This document shows, piece after piece, positions 1 through 6,344 of a stretch of 12,539 bases of DNA; the stretch's first letter is position 1; each line of letters begins with the position of its first letter. Position numbers and translations under genes: made by a program. The stretch is from an uncultured Ruthenibacterium sp. (GTDB lineage Bacteria > Bacillota > Clostridia > Oscillospirales > Ruminococcaceae), in the NCBI GenBank assembly GCA_910587145.1, contig CAJUMH010000014.1, forward strand, positions 1 to 12,539. Reading direction: 5' to 3'. The notes beneath the pieces were generated by a model. That model saw only the letters and a program-made list of their open reading frames with translations. It was not told the origin of the DNA and did not search any database.

Positions 1-3
1 GTT

Positions 4-153
4 TCATTCTGTTTTTTTATCTTTTTTACTGTCCTCTAAACCGGGAAGGGCACAGGTCTTTTCCTCAAAATAGACTTTTCGCTCTATCCGCATACTGTCA
101 GCCGCTTCTAATCGGTCATGCTCATATACGGAATAGCCTTTCTTCATTTCCAT
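4..153 (-). CDS. Small hypothetical protein, 49 aa
   Basis: I do not recognise this protein. It reads from ATG at 153 down to TGA at 6-4 and begins MEMKKGYSVYEHDRLEAADS. It is strongly charged (many Lys, Glu, Asp and Arg), has one Cys, no membrane segment and no signal peptide, and ends in a Lys/Asp-rich tail. The case for a real gene is its ribosome binding site: on the minus strand AGAAAGGAG lies 7 bases before this ATG. An ATG 4 bases earlier (157) opens another frame that stops after 11 codons, so 153 is the better start. Base composition is clearly AT-richer than the cluster to the right, and it points away from that cluster, so it belongs to a different transcription unit and may mark the edge of acquired DNA. 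A weak possible promoter on the minus strand is TTGGCA (238-233) with TAATAG (214-209), 18 bp apart. Function is unknown. Confidence 0.6.
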   Translation of the reverse strand: MEMKKGYSVYEHDRLEAADSMRIERKVYFEEKTCALPGLEDSKKDKKTE

Positions 154-175
154 TCATTCGCTCCTTTCTGAAATG

Positions 176-229
176 GCGGCGCACCGCCGCGCTTTTTGGG
201 TACGCTCCCTATTACGGCGGGGCGGTGCG
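176..229 (+). repeat. Two competing inverted repeats, one followed by a T-run
   Basis: GCGGC (176-180) pairs with GCCGC (186-190) around a 5-base loop and is followed by GC and TTTTT (193-197), resembling a small + strand terminator. The overlapping segment CGCACCGCC (180-188) is instead perfectly complementary to GGCGGTGCG (221-229), which is followed by TTTT. The two pairings share bases and cannot form together. The first lies in the 5' leader or promoter zone of the divergent minus-strand gene. Function is not established. Confidence 0.4.
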
Positions 230-264
230 TTTTGCCAAAAATTTTTTTGATTTTTTTAGAGGGT

Positions 265-347
265 TTGGGAAACTTCCCAACAAGCAAAATCCCCGTCCGG
301 CGCGTCAGCGGCAGGACAGGGATTTACGGAAGTGGGTACCCGCTTCC
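265..347. repeat. Cluster of three adjacent hairpins
   Basis: Three inverted repeats follow one another. TTGGGAA (265-271) pairs with TTCCCAA (274-280). AAATCCC-C-GTCC (287-298) pairs with GGAC-A-GGGATTT (314-325); the single C/A mismatch on the + strand becomes a U-G wobble on the minus strand, so the stem is stronger in a minus-strand RNA. GGAAGTGGG (328-336) pairs with CCCGCTTCC (339-347), with one wobble, around TA. No protein-coding signal accompanies them. They could be terminators, an RNA structure or remains of a mobile element. Confidence 0.45.
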
Positions 348-369
348 TATGGAACCGCCCGTAAAAGGG

Positions 370-403
370 CCGCTTTTTTCTGGCAAAAAGGAGCGGTTTT
401 TTT
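370..403 (+). terminator. Rho-independent terminator
   Basis: CCGCT (370-374) pairs with AGCGG (392-396), and the stem continues with TTTTT (375-379) against AAAAA (385-389) after a 2-base bulge; the loop is CTGGC. It is followed directly by seven T (397-403). On the + strand this is a textbook intrinsic terminator. It would shield the yicC promoter from readthrough coming from the left. A second upstream partner for GCGGTT (393-398) exists at AACCGC (353-358). Confidence 0.65.
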
Positions 404-445
404 GATGCACGCGCTGCCCGGGAACAGCTCCCCTCGCAAAAGAAT

Positions 446-486
446 GCCAAAAAAGAATGGGCGCGTGCCCAAAAAGAATTGGCGCG
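446..486 (+). repeat. 20-bp direct repeats at 21-bp spacing upstream of the promoter
   Basis: Bases 446-465 and 467-486 match at 18 of 20 positions (GCC[A/C]AAAAAGAAT[G/T]GGCGCG). A shorter third copy of the AAAAGAAT core lies at 438-445. The repeats end 4 bases before the -35 box, and their 21-bp period puts the copies on the same face of the helix about two turns apart. This layout suits a DNA-binding regulator acting on the yicC promoter. Confidence 0.55.
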
Positions 487-505
487 GCACTTGCCAAAAC
501 GCGCC
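481..505. promoter_or_regulatory. Inverted repeat flanking the -35 box
   Basis: GGCGCG (481-486) and CGCGCC (500-505) are perfect inverted repeats that bracket the -35 hexamer at 491-496. A second dyad, TTGGC (479-483) with GCCAA (493-497), and a third, GGCA (486-489) with TGCC (492-495), overlap it. A symmetric site here could be an operator for the cluster promoter; no known regulator motif is recognised. Confidence 0.4.
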
Positions 506-519
506 GCAGATAGTACAAT
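491..519 (+). promoter_or_regulatory. Sigma-A promoter for the yicC-remA-gmk cluster
   Basis: The -35 box is TTGCCA (491-496, 5 of 6 to consensus) and the -10 box is TACAAT (514-519, 5 of 6), separated by the optimal 17 bp. Transcription should start near 526, giving a leader of about 80 bases before yicC. The clear terminator upstream and the run of co-directional genes downstream support the assignment. Confidence 0.75.
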
Positions 520-606
520 AAAATAAACGGATTCAACCGGATGCCGGTTTCCCCCAAAAATGCTTTTCAGGTACAGGGATCAAAACGGAGAAAGAGGGTT
601 TTGCGC

Positions 607-1485
607 ATGGTGCGGAGCATGACCGGGTACGGGCGCGCGCAGCAGGAACGCGGCGGGCGCGACATCACGATCGAGATCAAAAGCGTGAATGCGCGCTATT
701 TTGAATATTCCTCCCGTATGCCGCGCAGCTTCGCGTTTTTGGACGACCGGCTGAAAAGGCTGGTGGGCGGCGCCATCTCGCGCGGAAAGACAGAGCTGGC
801 GCTCACCGTTGCAAACGTCGGCGTGCAGGAGGCTTCTATCAGCGTGAATATGGAGCTGGCGAAAAGCTATCTGGAGGCAATGCGCGCCATGGGCGATGCG
901 CTCGGCGTGCGGGACGACGTTGCTGTGTCTACGCTGGCGCGCTTTTCCGATGTGTTTACCATGCGCAGAGTGGAGACGGATGAGGAACAGCTGTGGCAGG
1001 ATGTGCGCGCTGTGGCCGAGGCGGCGGTGGAAAATTTCATCGCCATGCGCGCCGCCGAGGGCGAAAAGCTGAAGGCGGACATTCTTTCCCGTCTGGACGC
1101 GCTGGAGTGCGCCGTGGGCGAGGTGGAGGAAATGAGCGCGCGCCGCGTGCCGCTGTACAAAGAAAAGCTGTATGCGCGCCTGCAATCGCTTTTGGCGGAT
1201 ACCGGCATTGATGAGGCCCGTATTTTAACAGAGGCGGCGATCTTCGCGGACAAAACGGCCGTGGACGAAGAGACGGTGCGCCTGCGTAGCCACCTGCGGC
1301 AGTATCGGGATATCCTGGAACTGGACGAGCCGGTGGGACGCAAGCTCGATTTTCTTACGCAGGAGATGAACCGCGAGACGAACACCATCGGCAGCAAGGC
1401 GCAGGAGCTGGAGATCACGTGCAAGGTGGTGGATATGAAGGCGGAGATCGAAAAGATCCGCGAGCAGATCCAGAATATCGAATGA
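607..1485 (+). CDS. yicC: YicC/YloC family endoribonuclease
   Basis: A 292-residue member of the YicC/YloC family, close to the roughly 290 residues usual for it. The family is described as a cytoplasmic endoribonuclease that cleaves RNA and affects small-RNA turnover. The start at 607 is chosen because the protein then begins MVRSMTGYGRA, the family's hallmark N-terminus, and GAGAAAGAGG precedes it; an in-frame ATG at 541 would add 22 residues unlike the family. The N-terminal YicC domain fills roughly the first 150 residues. The C-terminal DUF1732 part shows the conserved GRKLDFLTQEMNRETNTIGS stretch from residue 244, then a charged helix ending in KAEIEKIREQIQNIE. It is the first gene of the cluster, about 80 bases after the promoter, and is followed by remA after a 91-base gap that contains a strong hairpin. 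The yicC-remA-gmk order is the standard Firmicutes arrangement. Confidence 0.93.
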   Translation: MVRSMTGYGRAQQERGGRDITIEIKSVNARYFEYSSRMPRSFAFLDDRLKRLVGGAISRGKTELALTVANVGVQEASISVNMELAKSYLEAMRAMGDALGVRDDVAVSTLARFSDVFTMRRVETDEEQLWQDVRAVAEAAVENFIAMRAAEGEKLKADILSRLDALECAVGEVEEMSARRVPLYKEKLYARLQSLLADTGIDEARILTEAAIFADKTAVDEETVRLRSHLRQYRDILELDEPVGRKLDFLTQEMNRETNTIGSKAQELEITCKVVDMKAEIEKIREQIQNIE

Positions 1486-1512
1486 AGGCGCGGCACCGGC
1501 GCGCAGAGCGTC

Positions 1513-1536
1513 TGCCGCGGCCATTGGCCCGCGGCA
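1513..1536 (+). repeat. Strong hairpin in the yicC-remA gap
   Basis: TGCCGCGG (1513-1520) and CCGCGGCA (1529-1536) are perfect 8-bp arms around CCATTGGC. An alternative pairing, CTGCCGC (1512-1518) with GCGGCAG (1540-1546), overlaps it. There is no T-run, so it is not an ordinary intrinsic terminator; an mRNA-stability or processing role is possible. Confidence 0.5.
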
Positions 1537-1576
1537 TCTGCGGCAGCCGGATCTGCCCGCCCGAGGAGGAAAACAG

Positions 1577-1843
1577 ATGAAGCTCATCAACATCGGCTTT
1601 GGCAATATGGTCAGCGCGAACCGGCTCATCGCCATCGTCAGCCCGGAATCCGCGCCCATCAAGCGCATTGTGCAGGAGGCGCGCGATAAGGGCGCGCTCA
1701 TCGACGCCACCTACGGCCGCCGCACGCGCGCGGTGATCATCACCGATTCCGACCATGTGATCCTTTCCGCCGTGCAGCCCGAGACGGTGGCCAACCGCTT
1801 GAACGACGAGGATGACGACGGGGAGATGGACGAGGATGAATAA
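1577..1843 (+). CDS. remA: RemA/DUF370 family DNA-binding regulator
   Basis: An 88-residue protein of the RemA (DUF370) family. In Bacillus subtilis, RemA is a DNA-binding activator of extracellular matrix and osmoprotection genes that binds repeated sites upstream of promoters. In this protein MKLINIGFGNMVSANRLIAI opens the chain, followed by YGRRTRAVIITDSDHVILSA around residues 46-65, both strongly conserved in the family and including Arg16 and Arg51 in the basic surface region. The last 14 residues are almost entirely Asp and Glu (DEDDDGEMDEDE), an acidic tail. The start has a strong GAGGAGG ribosome binding site 7 bases upstream. The stop codon overlaps the start of gmk by 8 bases (ATGAATAA), implying translational coupling. 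In a non-model clostridium its target genes are unknown. Confidence 0.92.
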   Translation: MKLINIGFGNMVSANRLIAIVSPESAPIKRIVQEARDKGALIDATYGRRTRAVIITDSDHVILSAVQPETVANRLNDEDDDGEMDEDE

Positions 1844-2402
1844 ACAGCGCTGTCTGCTGGTGGTATCCGGCCCCTCGGGCGCGGGGAAGGATACTGTTGT
1901 GTCCCGCCTGATGCAGTTGCATCCGGAGATTGAACTTTCGGTTTCCGCCACCACGCGCGCGCCGCGCGCGGGCGAGGCGGAGGGTGTCAACTACTACTTT
2001 TTAACGGATGAGGCCTTCGAGGCAAAGATCCGGCGCGGCGAAATGCTGGAATATGCGGGCTACTGCGGGCGATACTACGGTACGCCCAAAAGCGAGGTGG
2101 ACGGCCGGCTGGAAGCGGGCGTCACCGTAGTGCTGGTGATCGAGGTACAGGGCGCGGCCAATATCAAGCGCCTGTATCCCGAGAGCACGCTCATCTTTTT
2201 GATGCCGCCCGGCATCGAGGAGCTGCGCGCCCGTCTGCTGGGCCGCGGCACCGAGACCGCCGAGGCCGTAGAGCGCCGGCTGGAGCGCGCAAAAGAAGAG
2301 ATGGCTCACGCCGGGGAATACGATTTTACGGTGGTGAACCGGGAGGTGGATGCCTGCGCCGAGGAGATCTGGCGTATTTTGCGCGCGCGGCAAAGCGAAT
2401 AG
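1836..2402 (+). CDS. gmk: Guanylate kinase
   Basis: Guanylate kinase, a cytoplasmic enzyme that transfers phosphate from ATP to GMP giving GDP, needed for GTP, dGTP and ppGpp pools. The protein is 188 residues, slightly shorter than the usual 200 or so. The P-loop GPSGAGKDT lies at residues 12-20 with Lys18; Asp19 in place of the more common Ser or Gly is a small variation. The GMP-binding segment is recognisable as SVSATTRAPRAGEAEGVNYY (residues 35-54), followed by the EYAGYCGRYYGTP region and VLVIEVQGA. The start at 1836 is favoured because it places the P-loop at the expected distance; an in-frame ATG at 1812 would lengthen the overlap with remA. GGGGAG upstream serves as ribosome binding site inside remA. 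In many Firmicutes rpoZ and coaBC come next, but here priA follows after about 75 bases. Confidence 0.96.
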   Translation: MNKQRCLLVVSGPSGAGKDTVVSRLMQLHPEIELSVSATTRAPRAGEAEGVNYYFLTDEAFEAKIRRGEMLEYAGYCGRYYGTPKSEVDGRLEAGVTVVLVIEVQGAANIKRLYPESTLIFLMPPGIEELRARLLGRGTETAEAVERRLERAKEEMAHAGEYDFTVVNREVDACAEEIWRILRARQSE

Positions 2403-2477
2403 GCAATGCGGCGCAAGAATGATTGTTCCGCCGCGCCCCGCGAAAGATGCGGCACGGCGGCAGGAAAGGGTGGGCAC

Positions 2478-4766
2478 GTGGCCGAGCATGTGCAGGTGGC
2501 GGTAAACAACGCCACCTTTCATTTTGATAAACTGTATACCTACCGTGTGCCGCAGCATTTGCAGGGCCATGTGCATCCCGGCAGCATGGTGCTTGTGCCG
2601 TTCGGGCGCGGTACGGCGGCGCGCATGGGCGTTGTGCTGGGAGTAGGCGCCCCGCAAGAGGCACAGGCGGGCGCCCCGCAGGGGGCACAGGCGAAGGCCC
2701 CGCGCCTGAAGGAGCTGTACGACGCCGCGCCCGAGCAGGCGCGCCTTTCCGAAGAGCTGCTGCAGCTGGTGTATTTTTTGAAGGAGCATACCTTCTGCAC
2801 CTACTACGAGGCCGTGAAGGCCATCATCCCCTACGGCGCGCAGTACAAGGCGGTGAACGGCAACGGCGCGCCGCGCCTGCAAAAGCAGCTGGTGCGCCAC
2901 ACCGAGCCTGCTTATGTGCGCACAGATGCGCCTTGGACGGGCCGCCGCACCGCAAAACAGCAGGCTGCGTGGGACGCTTTGGCCCAAGGGCCAAAGACGC
3001 GCGCGCAGCTGGAACAGCAGGGCATTACGCGGGCCGTGCTGGAAGGGCTTGTAAAAAAGGGCGTGCTGTGCGCTTTTGCGCAGGATAAAAGCGCGGCGCA
3101 GGCAAACGAGCCGCCCCGGCCGCGCCGCGCCATTGAGCTTTCCGCCGCGCAGCAGGCTGCCTATGAAAAGCTGGCCGCGCTGCTGGACGCGCCCGGCGCC
3201 TCGGCCGCGCTGCTGCACGGCGTTACCTCCAGCGGCAAAACGCTTGTGTTTTTAAAGCTGGTGGAAAAGGCGGTGGCCGCCGGGCGCACGGCGCTGGTGC
3301 TGGTGCCCGAGATCTCGCTTACGCCGCAGATGATCCAGCGCCTGCGGGAGTATTTCGGCAGCCGCGTGGCGGTGCAGCATTCGGGCCTCTCCAATACCGA
3401 ACGTCTGCTGCAATATCACCAGATCCAAAGCGGCGACGCGGACGTTGTGGTGGGCACACGCAGCGCGGTGTTCGCTCCGCTCTCGAAGATCGGCATCATC
3501 ATCATCGACGAAGAGCAGGAGCACACCTATCGCTCCGAGCGCGCGCCGCGCTACAGCGCGCACGATGTAGCAAGAAGCCGTGCCGCCGCACACTGCGCGC
3601 TGCTGCTGCTGGCGTCGGCCACGCCCTCTACCGAGAGCTACTATGCCGCGCAGAAGGGCCGGCTGGCGCTGGTGGAGCTCACAGAGCGGTATAACCGTCT
3701 GCCGTTGCCCGAGGTGCGGCTGGTGGATATGCGCGAAGAGCTCTCGCAGGGCAACGCGTTGTCCGTCAGCCGCGCGCTGGCGCGGGAGATCGAGGAAAAC
3801 CTTGCGCACGGCGAACAGACGATCCTGTTTTTGAACCGGCGCGGCTACCAGACCGTGGGCATGTGCACCGCCTGCGGCGAGGTGCTGAAATGCGGCGGCT
3901 GCAGTGTGCCAATGGTGTACCATAAGGCCGAAAACCGGCTGCTGTGCCATTACTGCGGAAAATCGCTCGACCCTGTTCCGGAGGCGTGCCCCGCATGCGG
4001 CGGACGGCTGAAATACACGGGCTTCGGCACGCAGCGCGTGGAGGAAGAGCTGGGGCAGCTTTTCCCCAGGGCGCGTGTGCTGCGCATGGATCTGGACACC
4101 ACCTCCCGCAAGGATGCGCACGCCGCCATGCTGCGCCGCTTTGCAAAGGGCGATTACGATATCATGCTCGGTACGCAGATGGTGGCCAAGGGGCTGGATT
4201 TTGCCCGTGTTACGCTTGTTGGGGTGCTGGGCATCGATCAGCTGCTGTTTGCCCAAGGGTACAGGGCCTACGAAAATGTATTTTCGCTGGTGACGCAGGT
4301 AGTGGGGCGCGGGGGCCGCGCCGCCCGGGCGGGCCGCGCGCTTATCCAGACGGTGGACCCGAACCACCCGGTGCTGAACCTTGCGGCACGCCAGGACTAC
4401 AAGGCGTTTTATGCCGAGGAAATCGCGTTTCGGCGTATGAACCTCTATCCGCCCTTCTGCACAATCTGCCTTGCGGGCTTTTCCGGAGAAAAGGAGGCAG
4501 AGGTGCTTGCGGCGGCCCGCGCATTTGCGGCGGCGGTACAGCGTTTGGTGCAGGGGCGCGGCGGTGTGCCGCTGCGGCTGCTGGGCCCTGCCCCGATGCA
4601 CGTAACGATGGTGAATCATCAGTACCGTTACCGCCTTACGCTGAAATGCCGCAACGACAGCGCGTTCCGCGCCCTGCTGGGCGATGCGCTGGCGGCCTAT
4701 CAGGCCGAGGGATGGCCGGCCAAAGCGTCTGTATATGTGGATTTTCATTCCGATGCCGATCTTTAG
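2478..4766 (+). CDS. priA: Primosomal protein N', replication restart helicase PriA
   Basis: PriA is the 3'-to-5' DNA helicase that recognises stalled forks and D-loops and reloads the replisome. This copy is 762 residues. GTG at 2478 is preferred: GGAAAGG lies upstream and the protein then starts VAEHVQVAVNNATFHFDKLYT, matching the family's 3'-DNA-binding domain. An in-frame ATG at 2406 would add 24 unrelated residues with a poor ribosome site. Motif I is GVTSSGKT at residues 248-255 and motif II is DEEQ at 344-347; Gln in place of the DEEH His fits clostridial PriA as I recall it. LLLASATPSTES is motif III. Eight cysteines (463, 466, 472, 475, 490, 493, 504, 507) form the two zinc-binding sites inserted in the helicase core. 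The QVVGRGGRAARAGRAL stretch is motif VI. A short Ala/Pro/Gln repeat interrupts the N-terminal domain near residues 57-75. Confidence 0.95.
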   Translation: MAEHVQVAVNNATFHFDKLYTYRVPQHLQGHVHPGSMVLVPFGRGTAARMGVVLGVGAPQEAQAGAPQGAQAKAPRLKELYDAAPEQARLSEELLQLVYFLKEHTFCTYYEAVKAIIPYGAQYKAVNGNGAPRLQKQLVRHTEPAYVRTDAPWTGRRTAKQQAAWDALAQGPKTRAQLEQQGITRAVLEGLVKKGVLCAFAQDKSAAQANEPPRPRRAIELSAAQQAAYEKLAALLDAPGASAALLHGVTSSGKTLVFLKLVEKAVAAGRTALVLVPEISLTPQMIQRLREYFGSRVAVQHSGLSNTERLLQYHQIQSGDADVVVGTRSAVFAPLSKIGIIIIDEEQEHTYRSERAPRYSAHDVARSRAAAHCALLLLASATPSTESYYAAQKGRLALVELTERYNRLPLPEVRLVDMREELSQGNALSVSRALAREIEENLAHGEQTILFLNRRGYQTVGMCTACGEVLKCGGCSVPMVYHKAENRLLCHYCGKSLDPVPEACPACGGRLKYTGFGTQRVEEELGQLFPRARVLRMDLDTTSRKDAHAAMLRRFAKGDYDIMLGTQMVAKGLDFARVTLVGVLGIDQLLFAQGYRAYENVFSLVTQVVGRGGRAARAGRALIQTVDPNHPVLNLAARQDYKAFYAEEIAFRRMNLYPPFCTICLAGFSGEKEAEVLAAARAFAAAVQRLVQGRGGVPLRLLGPAPMHVTMVNHQYRYRLTLKCRNDSAFRALLGDALAAYQAEGWPAKASVYVDFHSDADL

Positions 4767-4828
4767 GCAGAGCCCGCACGGCTGCAAAAATCGATCGGTT
4801 CGGAGATTTACAGGAAGGATGAATGAAT

Positions 4829-5356
4829 ATGGCTTTGCGTATCATCGTACAGGACGGAGATCCGATCCTGCATAAGAAATGCCGCCCGGTAACAGGTTTT
4901 GACGAGCGTCTGGCTGTGCTGCTGGACGATATGATCGAAACGCTGGCGGACGCGGGCGGCTATGGCCTTGCCGGCCCGCAGGTGGGCACGCTGCGCCGCG
5001 TGTTCGTCAGCGTAGACGAGCGTGATCTGCCCGAGGACGAGGCGCCGCCCGAGAATTACGAGCCGAAGTATCTGGAATTTGTCAATCCGGAGATTATCGT
5101 GCGCGAGGGCGAGGTCGTCAACTATGAGGGCTGCCTTTCGTTTCCCGGGCATAATGCCGCCGTCCGCCGCCCGGAACGGGTGACGGTGCGTGCGTTCGAC
5201 CGCACAGGCAAACCGTTTACGCTTACGGCCGACGGAATGCTGGCGCGCTGCATCTGCCATGAATCGGATCATCTGGACGGCGTTACGATTATGGACATTG
5301 CCGAATATTTTTACGAGGATGTAGAGCACGACGAAGAAGAGCATGCGGAGGAATAG
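4829..5356 (+). CDS. def: Peptide deformylase
   Basis: Metal-dependent deformylase that removes the N-formyl group from nascent proteins at the ribosome exit. Counting from ATG 4829 it has 175 residues. All three active-site motifs are present: GLAGPQ (46-51, with Gln51; family consensus is GLAAPQ), EGCLS (100-104, metal-binding Cys102) and HESDH (144-148, with His144, His148 and catalytic Glu145). The C-terminal tail is very acidic. Two in-frame ATGs, 4823 and 4829, follow the AGGAAGG site (4812-4818); 4829 gives the usual MALR-type N-terminus and a 10-base spacing, while 4823 is only 4 bases away and would add two residues. fmt starts 3 bases after the stop, so the enzyme that removes formyl is made together with the one that adds it. 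Confidence 0.95.
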   Translation: MALRIIVQDGDPILHKKCRPVTGFDERLAVLLDDMIETLADAGGYGLAGPQVGTLRRVFVSVDERDLPEDEAPPENYEPKYLEFVNPEIIVREGEVVNYEGCLSFPGHNAAVRRPERVTVRAFDRTGKPFTLTADGMLARCICHESDHLDGVTIMDIAEYFYEDVEHDEEEHAEE

Positions 5357-5359
5357 CCG

Positions 5360-6295
5360 TTGAGGATTCTTTTTATGGGTACGCCCGACATTGCCGCCGC
5401 CGCCCTTGACGCCGTTTTAAAGGCGGGGCATACGGTGTGCGGCGTATACACGCGCGAGGATAAGCCCGTGGGCCGCAAGCAGCTTTTAACGCCTCCGCCG
5501 GTGAAGCAGACGGCGCTGGCGCACGGGCTGCCGGTGTTTCAGCCGAAGACGCTGCGGGACGGCGCGGCCGAAGAGATCCGCGCACTGGCGCCCGAGCTGA
5601 TTGTTGTAGTGGCCTACGGCCGCATTCTGCCGCCGGAGGTGCTGGCCATCCCGCCGCGCGGGTGCATCAATCTGCACGTTTCGCTGCTGCCGCGCTATCG
5701 GGGCGCCGCGCCCGTGCAATGGGCCGTGATCAACGGTGACAAAGAGACGGGCGTTTCCATCATGTATCTGGACGAAGGGCTGGATACGGGCGATCTTCTG
5801 CGCGTGGAGCCGCTGAAGATCGGCGAGAACGAAACGGCGGGCGAGCTGTTTGCGCGCATTACCGAAACAGGCGCAAAAACACTGCTGGCCGCGATGGACG
5901 AGATCGCGGCCGGCACGGCGCGCGCCGTGCCTCAGGAGCATGCCAAAGCCACACCGGCGCCGCCCCTCACAAGAGAGATGGCGCTGTTTGACTTTGACCG
6001 GCCCGCGCGCAGGCTGCATAACCTGATCCGCGGCCTGAACCCATGGCCGGCTGCTTATTTTCAATATGGCGGAAAAACGGTGAAGGTACTGCGCACCCTG
6101 TGCGACGATGCGGTGCGGGACGTGCCGGGCAGGATCTTATGTACAAAGCCTCTGAAAGTGGCGTGCGCGCAGGGCGCGCTGACGCTGCTGGAGGTGGTGC
6201 CCGAGGGAAGCCGCCGGATGGACGGCGGCGCGTGGGCCGCGGGGCGGCGGTTTTCTGTGGGCGACCGGCTGACGCAGACGGAAGAACGCGATTGA
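5360..6295 (+). CDS. fmt: Methionyl-tRNA formyltransferase
   Basis: Transfers the formyl group from 10-formyl-tetrahydrofolate to initiator Met-tRNA in the cytoplasm. It has 311 residues, the normal family length. The start is TTG at 5360, giving (M)RILFMGTPDIAAAAL, the standard N-terminus, with GGAGG (5347-5351) 8 bases upstream inside the end of def. The catalytic triad is Asn104 and His106 in NLHVSLLPRYRGAAPV, and Asp142 in LDEGLDTGD, equivalent to E. coli Asn106, His108 and Asp144. The C-terminal tRNA-binding domain includes the LIRGLNPWPAAYF segment. It directly follows def. The region after its stop is unusual: 49 bases on, a 23-bp tandem repeat array begins before rsmB. Confidence 0.96.
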   Translation: MRILFMGTPDIAAAALDAVLKAGHTVCGVYTREDKPVGRKQLLTPPPVKQTALAHGLPVFQPKTLRDGAAEEIRALAPELIVVVAYGRILPPEVLAIPPRGCINLHVSLLPRYRGAAPVQWAVINGDKETGVSIMYLDEGLDTGDLLRVEPLKIGENETAGELFARITETGAKTLLAAMDEIAAGTARAVPQEHAKATPAPPLTREMALFDFDRPARRLHNLIRGLNPWPAAYFQYGGKTVKVLRTLCDDAVRDVPGRILCTKPLKVACAQGALTLLEVVPEGSRRMDGGAWAAGRRFSVGDRLTQTEERD

Positions 6296-6344
6296 ACGGC
6301 GTCGAAAACGGGTGCGGGCCCGGTGTGCCCCCTTGCCCGTGCGC

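Larger units (their letters stand above)
154..606. other. Gene-free, hairpin-rich control region upstream of yicC
   Basis: This stretch of about 450 bases has no reading frame with a convincing start site and codon pattern. It holds several inverted repeats (separate entries), A/T runs at 236-258, an intrinsic terminator at 370-403, direct repeats at 446-486 and a sigma-A promoter at 491-519. From about 526 to 606 is the presumed 5' leader of the yicC transcript, with the Shine-Dalgarno GAGAAAGAGG just before the yicC ATG at 607. Confidence 0.6.

Noticed and set aside
196..557. Short open frames on both strands in the region upstream of yicC.
   Set aside because: They lack ribosome sites, overlap hairpins, the terminator and the promoter, and have no recognisable sequence.
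2406..2477. ATG 2406 as the priA start.
   Set aside because: It adds 24 residues unlike the family and has a poor ribosome site, whereas GTG 2478 has one and gives a family-like N-terminus.
3507..3518. DEEQ instead of DEEH in PriA motif II as a sign of inactivity.
   Set aside because: As I recall, Gln at this place is common in clostridial PriA proteins, and all other helicase motifs and zinc cysteines are intact.
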